From Luteibacter yeojuensis (GTDB taxonomy: Bacteria > Pseudomonadota > Gammaproteobacteria > Xanthomonadales > Rhodanobacteraceae): a DNA stretch of 64,000 nucleotides. The notes beneath the pieces were generated by a model. The model did not search any database and was not told where the DNA came from. It saw nothing but the letters and a program-made list of their open reading frames with translations. The translations under genes were made by a program, and so were the position numbers. Below, piece by piece: positions 58,762 to 64,000 of this stretch. Position 1 is the stretch's first letter, and each line of letters opens with the position of its first letter. The DNA is taken from positions 620,001-684,000 of the forward strand of contig NZ_JAAQTL010000001.1 of assembly GCF_011742875.1 (NCBI RefSeq), read 5' to 3'.

Positions 58762-59325
58762 ATGACCGCAGCGAACGAAGACAACCTCATCTGGATCGAC
58801 CTGGAAATGACCGGTCTGGATACCGACAACGATTCCATCCTCGAAATCGCGACCATTGTGACGGACAAGGAACTGAACGTACTCGCCGAGGGACCGGTCT
58901 TCGCCATCTCGCATGCCGACGTCCGGCTGCAGCAGATGGACGCATGGAATCGCAACCAGCACATGCGCTCGGGCCTTTGGGGCCGTGCCGTGGAGTCGGA
59001 CACTTCGCCCGAGCAGGCCGAGGAGGCCACCATCGCCTTCCTCCGCGAGTGGGTGCCCGCGGGCAAGTCGCCGATGTGCGGCAACTCCATCTGCCAGGAC
59101 CGTCGCTTCATGCACCGCGAGATGCCGCGGCTGGAACGCTATTTCCACTACCGCAACCTCGACGTCTCGACGCTGAAGGAGCTCTCGCGGCGCTGGTCGC
59201 CCGAGGTCGCGCGCGGTTTCGCGAAGGATTCGGCGCATACCGCGCTGTCCGATATCCGCGATTCCATCGACGAGCTGCGCTACTACCGTCGCTTCATGGG
59301 AGCGCTGGGCGGCACGCAGCCGTGA
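58762..59325 (+). CDS. orn: Oligoribonuclease
   Basis: A 187-aa DEDDh exonuclease that finishes RNA decay and degrades pGpG. Motif I is [10 protein letters not shown] (Asp13, Glu15), with [13 protein letters not shown] and the [14 protein letters not shown] end motif. ATG 58762 has an AGGGAG site 7 bases upstream. It overlaps folP by 4 bases (GTGA), suggesting coupling. Confidence 0.95.
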   Translation: MTAANEDNLIWIDLEMTGLDTDNDSILEIATIVTDKELNVLAEGPVFAISHADVRLQQMDAWNRNQHMRSGLWGRAVESDTSPEQAEEATIAFLREWVPAGKSPMCGNSICQDRRFMHREMPRLERYFHYRNLDVSTLKELSRRWSPEVARGFAKDSAHTALSDIRDSIDELRYYRRFMGALGGTQP

Positions 59326-60227
59326 ACGTCGATCCCTTCGCCACCGTCCTCGACTGCAATGGCCGCGCGCTCTCCCTCGATCGGCCGCGCGTGGTCGGCA
59401 TCGTCAATGCCACGCCCGATTCCTTCTCCGATGGCGGCAGGCATGCCTCGCCCGAGGCGGCTTATGCCCATGCGATGAGGTTGGCGGAAGAGGGGGCGGA
59501 CATGCTCGACGTGGGCGGCGAGTCCACGCGCCCAGGGGCGGCAGAGGTCTCCGCCGAGGAAGAAATCCGCCGCATCGTGCCGCTGATCGAGCGGCTGGCC
59601 GCCGCAACGACCCTGCCGATCTCGGTCGACACCTCCAAGCCCGAGGTCATGCGCGCCGCTGTCGGCGCGGGCGCGGGCATGATCAACGACGTCTATGCAC
59701 TACGCCGCGAGGGCGCACTCGACGCCGCCGCCGAACTGCGGGTGCCGGTGTGCCTCGTGCACATGCAGGGCGAGCCGCGGACGATGCAGGAAGCGCCGGA
59801 CTACGGCGACGTGGTCGGCGATGTCCACCGCTTCCTCACCGACCGCCTGTTCGCCTGCGAGCTGGCCGGCATCGACCGGCGCAGGGTGCTGGTCGATCCG
59901 GGCTTCGGCTTCGGCAAGACCCTCGAACACAACCTGGCCTTGCTGCGCGCCACGGCGCGCTTCGCGGAACTGGGCGCGGGCGCGTACGTGGGCGTGTCGC
60001 GCAAGGCGATGATCGCGGCGATCACCGGCCGCCAGGACCATGCCGCCCGCGTCCACGGTTCCGTGGCCGCGGCCCTCATCGCCGTGCAGCGCGGCGCGCT
60101 GATGGTCCGCGTGCACGACGTGGCCCCCACGGTGGACGCCCTTGCGGTATGGGCCGCCGTGAAGGCTGGCGACACCACCCCCCGCCACGACAAGCCGGCC
60201 ATGCCGCGCTGGCCCGACGACGATTGA
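59322..60227 (+). CDS. folP: Dihydropteroate synthase
   Basis: A 301-aa TIM-barrel enzyme that joins p-aminobenzoate to hydroxymethyl-dihydropterin in folate synthesis, the sulfonamide target. [16 protein letters not shown] (pterin/pABA loop), [35 protein letters not shown] and the final VRVHDVA are all present. It starts with GTG 59322 overlapping orn. A REP separates it from glmM. Confidence 0.95.
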   Translation: MNVDPFATVLDCNGRALSLDRPRVVGIVNATPDSFSDGGRHASPEAAYAHAMRLAEEGADMLDVGGESTRPGAAEVSAEEEIRRIVPLIERLAAATTLPISVDTSKPEVMRAAVGAGAGMINDVYALRREGALDAAAELRVPVCLVHMQGEPRTMQEAPDYGDVVGDVHRFLTDRLFACELAGIDRRRVLVDPGFGFGKTLEHNLALLRATARFAELGAGAYVGVSRKAMIAAITGRQDHAARVHGSVAAALIAVQRGALMVRVHDVAPTVDALAVWAAVKAGDTTPRHDKPAMPRWPDDD

Positions 60228-60236
60228 CCGCACCGT

Positions 60237-60320
60237 TGTAGGAGCCGCTATAGCGGCGAGACGCCAACGAAGCGACGAAGCAGTGAGGCAGGATCCCTCG
60301 CCGCTATAGCGGCTCCTACA
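60237..60320. repeat. REP pair between folP and glmM
   Basis: Forward arm TGTAGGAGCCGCTATAGCGG and inverted arm with core spacer AACGAAGCGACGAAGCAGTG, 84 bp. Starts 9 bases after the folP stop; about 85 bases remain before glmM, enough for a promoter. Confidence 0.92.
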
Positions 60321-60405
60321 GCCAATAGGCTAGCGCATCGGGCATATCCGGCCCATTCACCGCGCCGGAGTATCATCTGCCCACTCCGGAAGGAACGATA
60401 AGACC

Positions 60406-61809
60406 ATGAGCGAACGCAAGTATTTCGGCACCGATGGCATCCGTGGCCATGTCGGGACCTACCCGATCAGTGCCGATTTCATCCTCCGCCTTGGCCGCGC
60501 CGCCGGTGCCGTCCTGGCGCGGCGGCGTGCGGCCGACCTGCGCGGCCCGGGCGCCGGCCCGGATCGCCGCGACCACGGCCGCAAGGTCACCGTGGTGATC
60601 GGCAAGGACACCCGGGTTTCCGGCTACATGTTCGAATCCGCGCTGGAAGCCGGTCTGGTGGCCTCCGGGGCGAACGTGCGCCTGCTCGGCCCGATGCCCA
60701 CGCCGGGCGTGGCCTACCTCACGCGCTCGCTGCGCGCGGACGCCGGCATCGTCATCAGCGCCTCGCACAATCCCCACCAGGACAACGGCATCAAGTTCTT
60801 TTCCAGCCTGGGCGAGAAGCTCGACGACGACCTCGAAGCCGAGATCGAGGCCGAGCTGGACGCCGACTTCGCCACCGTGGCGTCCGAGTCGCTTGGCAAG
60901 GCCAGCCGCGTGGACGACGCCGTGACCCGCTATGCCGAGTTCTGCAAATCCACCGTGGCGGACGATTTCTCGATCGCGGGCATGCGCCTCGTGCTGGACT
61001 GCGCTCATGGCGCCACCTACCAGGTCGCGCCGAAAGTCTTCCGCGACCTTGGGGCCGAGGTATCGACCATCGGCACCGAGCCGGACGGCCTCAACATCAA
61101 CCGCGGCGTCGGTTCGACGGACCCGGAGGCGCTCGCGCGTGCCGTCGTCGAGCGCGGCGCGGACCTCGGCATCGCCTTCGACGGCGACGGCGACCGCGTG
61201 CGCCTCGTCGACCGCGACGGCACGGTCACCGACGGCGACGACATGCTTTACGTGATCGCGCGGCACTGGAAGAAACGGGCGTCGCTGCCCGGCCCGGTGG
61301 TCGGCACGCTGATGAGCAACTACGGCCTCCAGCGCGCGCTGAAGCAGCTGGACATCCCGTTCGTGCGTGCCAATGTCGGCGACCGCTATGTGCTGCAGCA
61401 GCTGAAGGAATATGGCGGCGTGCTCGGCGGCGAGACCTCCGGCCACGTGCTCTGCCTGGACCGCTTCACCACGGGCGACGGCATCGTGGCCGCGCTGGCC
61501 CTGCTCGAGGTGCTCGCCGATTCCGGCGAGAGCTTCGCCGAGGCCCGTGCCGGGCTGGTCAAGCTGCCGCAGACGATGGTGAACGTGCGCGTCGAAGGCG
61601 CCAAGGCGGCGTTGGGCACGGACGCCGTGCGCCAGGCGCTGGCCGACGTGGAAGCCACGCTCGAGGGGCGCGGCCGCGTGGTGCTGCGCGCGTCGGGCAC
61701 GGAGCCGCTGGTGCGCGTCACCATCGAGGCCGCCGACGCCGTCGAGGTGGAGCGGCTGGCGGGGCGGCTGGCGGACGCCGTAAAATCGGCGGCCCAGGCC
61801 GCGGCCTGA
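60406..61809 (+). CDS. glmM: Phosphoglucosamine mutase
   Basis: A 467-aa enzyme making glucosamine-1-phosphate for peptidoglycan and LPS. The phosphoserine loop is ISASHNP with Ser120 as the catalytic residue, the Mg2+ loop DGDGDRV is near residue 260, and [11 protein letters not shown] is at the C-terminus. The N-terminal part carries an insertion of about 18 residues (about 41-60, rich in Arg, Gly and Asp) between VLAR and VVIGKDTR that shorter relatives lack. ATG 60406 follows a GGAAGGA site. Confidence 0.95.
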   Translation: MSERKYFGTDGIRGHVGTYPISADFILRLGRAAGAVLARRRAADLRGPGAGPDRRDHGRKVTVVIGKDTRVSGYMFESALEAGLVASGANVRLLGPMPTPGVAYLTRSLRADAGIVISASHNPHQDNGIKFFSSLGEKLDDDLEAEIEAELDADFATVASESLGKASRVDDAVTRYAEFCKSTVADDFSIAGMRLVLDCAHGATYQVAPKVFRDLGAEVSTIGTEPDGLNINRGVGSTDPEALARAVVERGADLGIAFDGDGDRVRLVDRDGTVTDGDDMLYVIARHWKKRASLPGPVVGTLMSNYGLQRALKQLDIPFVRANVGDRYVLQQLKEYGGVLGGETSGHVLCLDRFTTGDGIVAALALLEVLADSGESFAEARAGLVKLPQTMVNVRVEGAKAALGTDAVRQALADVEATLEGRGRVVLRASGTEPLVRVTIEAADAVEVERLAGRLADAVKSAAQAAA

Positions 61810-61834
61810 GAACGCCCCCTCGCCCGAGATCGCA

Positions 61835-62770
61835 ATGAAGAAGGTTCCAACCCTCGATATCCGCCGTTATGAGACCGATCGCGACGCCTTCGTGGCCGAG
61901 CTGGGCGCCGCGTACCGTGAATTCGGTTTCTGCGGCATCAGCGGCCACGGCATCCCGAAGGAGGCCATCGACGGCGCCTACGACGCGTTCCAGCGCTTCT
62001 TCGCACTGCCGGACGAGGTGAAGCGCAAGTACCACATTCCCGGTGGCGGCGGCGCGCGCGGCTATACGCCGTTCAAGGTGGAGACGGCGAAGGACAGCAA
62101 GTTCGCCGACCTGAAGGAGTTCTGGCACATCGGCCGCGAGATCCCGCGCGACTCGAAGTTCGCCGACGTGATGCCGCCGAACGTGTGGCCCACGGAAGTG
62201 CCCGGCTTCAAGGAGCACGGCTACGGCATCTACGAGGCGCTGGACCAGCTCGGTGCCCGCGTCCTGCGCGCGCTGGCCCTGCACATCGGCCTGCCGGAAC
62301 ATTTCTTCGACGACAAGATCGATTCCGGCAATTCCATCCTGCGTCCGATCCACTACCCGCCGATCGAACAGGCCGACGTGCCGAACGTGCGCGCCGGCGC
62401 GCACGAGGACATCAACTTCATCACGCTGCTCGTGGGTGCCAGCGCCGCGGGCCTCGAAGTCCTCACGCGCGAGGGCGAATGGCTGCCCATCACCACCGAG
62501 GGCGACGCCATCGTGGTGAACATCGGCGACATGCTGCAGCGCCTGACCAACCACGTGTATCCGTCCACCACGCATCGCGTCACGAATCCGCAGGACGCGA
62601 ACGCACGCAAGCCGCGCTACTCGGTGCCGTTCTTCCTGCACCCGAATCCGGATGTGGTACTCGACGTGCTGCCGTCCTGCGTCACCCCGGACAACCCGAA
62701 GCGTTATCCCGAGCCGATCACCGCGCACGAGTACCTTCAGGAACGTCTGCGCGAAATCAAGCTGATCTGA
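61835..62770 (+). CDS. 2-oxoglutarate/Fe(II) oxygenase, isopenicillin-N-synthase family
   Basis: A 311-aa cytoplasmic non-heme iron oxygenase. Iron ligands are His190 and Asp192 (GAHEDINFITLL) and His247 (TTHRVTNP); Arg261 and Ser263 (RYSVPFFL) bind 2-oxoglutarate. The N-terminal DIOX_N-like part (FCGISGHGIPKEAID) is typical. The substrate is unknown. It lies 25 bases after glmM in the same direction and is followed by a terminator. Confidence 0.85.
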   Translation: MKKVPTLDIRRYETDRDAFVAELGAAYREFGFCGISGHGIPKEAIDGAYDAFQRFFALPDEVKRKYHIPGGGGARGYTPFKVETAKDSKFADLKEFWHIGREIPRDSKFADVMPPNVWPTEVPGFKEHGYGIYEALDQLGARVLRALALHIGLPEHFFDDKIDSGNSILRPIHYPPIEQADVPNVRAGAHEDINFITLLVGASAAGLEVLTREGEWLPITTEGDAIVVNIGDMLQRLTNHVYPSTTHRVTNPQDANARKPRYSVPFFLHPNPDVVLDVLPSCVTPDNPKRYPEPITAHEYLQERLREIKLI

Positions 62771-62792
62771 CAACACGTTTGCAGGTTTTTCA

Positions 62793-62830
62793 CCGGGAGG
62801 GTCGGACCATCGACCCTCCCGGTTCCGTTT
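62793..62830 (+). terminator. Intrinsic terminator after the oxygenase gene
   Basis: A 12-bp perfect stem, 62793-62804 with 62811-62822, has a 6-nt loop and is followed by TTCCGTTT. The U-tract is short, but the stem is very strong. A small basic ORF with its own GGAG site starts just after it. Confidence 0.75.
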
Positions 62831-62842
62831 CCGGAGTCACCC

Positions 62843-62965
62843 GTGATATCTCCACGCCCGCCTTCGCGAGCCAAGCGTTCGTCGCCCCGAAACAAGCCCG
62901 CCGGCCGCTCGGCAGCCCAACGCGCCCGCCGTGCCCGCACCATGCGCGCCCGCGGCAGGGCCTGA
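62843..62965 (+). CDS. Possible 40-aa Arg-rich peptide
   Basis: A GTG start at 62843 has a GGAG site nine bases upstream and runs 40 codons to a TGA. The product is extremely basic (14 Arg, 2 Lys; AQRARRARTMRARGRA at the end) with no acidic residue. Such peptides can bind nucleic acid or be chance in high-GC DNA. It fills the gap between a terminator and a REP. Too short for family recognition. Confidence 0.35.
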   Translation: MISPRPPSRAKRSSPRNKPAGRSAAQRARRARTMRARGRA

Positions 62966-62973
62966 ACCCTTCT

Positions 62974-63058
62974 TGTGGGAGCCGCTATAGCGGCGAGAAG
63001 CCAACGAAGCGATGAAGCGGCTAGGCCAGTTTCTCTCGCCGCTATAGCGGCTCCTACA
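62974..63058. repeat. REP pair with mixed GTGG/GTAG arms
   Basis: Left arm TGTGGGAGCCGCTATAGCGG and right arm ending GGCTCCTACA, with core spacer AACGAAGCGATGAAGCGGCT. The two arms therefore carry different foot tetranucleotides (GTGG and GTAG), a hybrid of the two types. It ends 18 bases before the stop of the leftward exporter gene. Confidence 0.9.
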
Positions 63059-63075
63059 GGTCGGGGTCACCAAGC

Positions 63076-63972
63076 TCACGGTGCGACGAGGTCGGCAGGC
63101 TCTGCTTTTTCCCCACGATGCAGCCACGGATGCGCGAACACGGCGATCAGGATGATCGCCACGCCCGCATAGAACGCCCAGCCCAGTTCGCGCTGCTCGC
63201 CCAGCAGCGGGATGGCCAGCACGATCGCATACACGGGCTCCAGGTTCGTCACCATCTGCGTCGCGAAGGCCGAGAGGTGGCGCAAGGCCGCGAGGGCGAG
63301 GGCGAACGGCAGCAGCGTACAGCCATAGGCGAGCACCAGGAGCAGCGTGCCGTCGCGCGGGCCAGGCAGGACGAACGCGGGCGAGGCGAAGAGCGGGGCG
63401 AGCGCGGTGAGGAACAGCGTGCCGGTGCCCAGCTCCACGCAGGTGACCGTGAGCGCATTCGAGCGATGGATGAGCCGCTTGTTGAACGCGCTGAAGAAGG
63501 CGACGAACAGCGCCGAAAGCACGCCCACGGCAAGGCCGATCCGCATGTCGCCGGGCAGTCCGCCCGCCACCAGCGCCACGCCGGGCACGACGGCCGCGCC
63601 GATCATCAACTCGCGCGGATCGAACCGGCGCCCCGCGACCCACGGCTCCACCACGGCCAGGAAAACGGGGCACAGGGCGATGCACGTCGCGGCGACCGAT
63701 GCGTTGGCGAGCTTGATCGCGCCATAGAAGGTGAGCCAGTGCAGTGCCACGATCACGCCGATGCCCGCGTAGGAGAGCAGCAGCCGGGGTGGCATCGCAC
63801 GCAGTCCGCGCCAGACGCGGGGCACGCAAAGAAGGGTGGCGGACACCAGGAGCATGCGCCACCACACCAGCGGCAAGGCGGGCAGGGCGATCAGCTTCCC
63901 GAGGATGGCGGTGAATCCCCAGAGCAGGACGCAGAAGTGGATCTGTAGGTGGGCTTTGCGGGAAGGCGACAT
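63076..63972 (-). CDS. EamA/DMT-family transporter
   Basis: A 298-aa membrane protein with ten predicted helices in two EamA repeats: FCVLLWGFTAILGKLIALPA begins the first, and ALFVAFFSAFNKRLIHR the second, with TNLEPVYAIVLAIPLLGEQ near the end. It probably exports small metabolites such as amino acids. ATG 63972 is chosen; a GTG at 63996 near the window edge is an alternative, and the upstream promoter is outside the window. Confidence 0.88.
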   Translation of the reverse strand: MSPSRKAHLQIHFCVLLWGFTAILGKLIALPALPLVWWRMLLVSATLLCVPRVWRGLRAMPPRLLLSYAGIGVIVALHWLTFYGAIKLANASVAATCIALCPVFLAVVEPWVAGRRFDPRELMIGAAVVPGVALVAGGLPGDMRIGLAVGVLSALFVAFFSAFNKRLIHRSNALTVTCVELGTGTLFLTALAPLFASPAFVLPGPRDGTLLLVLAYGCTLLPFALALAALRHLSAFATQMVTNLEPVYAIVLAIPLLGEQRELGWAFYAGVAIILIAVFAHPWLHRGEKAEPADLVAP

Positions 63973-64000
63973 GCCGCGCAGCTTGCCCGAAGCCACGCGG

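Overview
The window is a high-GC gammaproteobacterial chromosome segment. The gene set points to the Xanthomonadales (Lysobacterales), most likely a Rhodanobacteraceae relative such as Luteibacter or Dyella. The supporting signs are the ccmABCDEFGHI-metX run, an SDHAF4-like gene next to sdhCDAB, orn-folP-glmM, several glycine-zipper lipoproteins and a dense family of REP-type palindromes. The genus is an inference; no rRNA is present.

Positions 1 to about 14,000 are the right part of a lambda-like (siphovirus) prophage. The order is tail tube, chaperone G with a programmed -1 frameshift to GT, tape measure, M, L, K, I and the tip/host-specificity protein J. A receptor-binding cassette follows: three small fibre-like proteins and an alpha/beta hydrolase. 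The right end carries accessory genes (an SRAP/HMCES-type protein, a small unknown protein, a small lipoprotein). It stops at the 3' end of a tRNA-Leu(CAA), the probable attachment site. Integrase, head, lysis and replication genes are not in the window.

From 14.1 to 34.4 kb the genes run mostly leftward. There is a thiol dioxygenase, an unknown helical protein, and metX placed directly behind the complete cytochrome c maturation operon. Then come kynurenine monooxygenase, the PHA regulator phaR, and an EmrAB/outer-membrane-factor efflux operon led by a MarR regulator with a clear operator. TatD, two glycine-zipper lipoproteins (rightward), a CwlJ-type cell-wall hydrolase and the folate-dependent YgfZ follow.

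From 34.5 to 41.1 kb the genes run rightward: an SDHAF4-like assembly factor, sdhCDAB, sdhE overlapping ygfX, and lolC-lolD. At 41.2-44.2 kb lies a self-contained stress module: an ECF sigma factor with its anti-sigma factor, divergent from a catalase-like peroxidase and a cytochrome b561. A perfect 22-bp palindrome between them gives each direction the same promoter half.

From 44.2 to 64 kb the content is housekeeping and transport: a metal-dependent aminopeptidase, a c-type cytochrome, pncB, a third glycine-zipper protein, photolyase, a cation/proton antiporter, an MFS pump, ligA-epmA-yaeR, a DUF2461 protein, sbcB, orn-folP, glmM, a 2-oxoglutarate oxygenase and an EamA exporter.

Ten REP/BIME-like loci lie between genes from 23.5 kb onward and none in the prophage. 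In four cases the REP's own GTAG provides the stop codon of the upstream gene. The strongest items for follow-up are these REP-made stops, the symmetric divergent ECF promoter, the A-AAA-AAC frameshift site and the phage-borne hydrolase. I do not see a convincing new defence or biosynthetic system.
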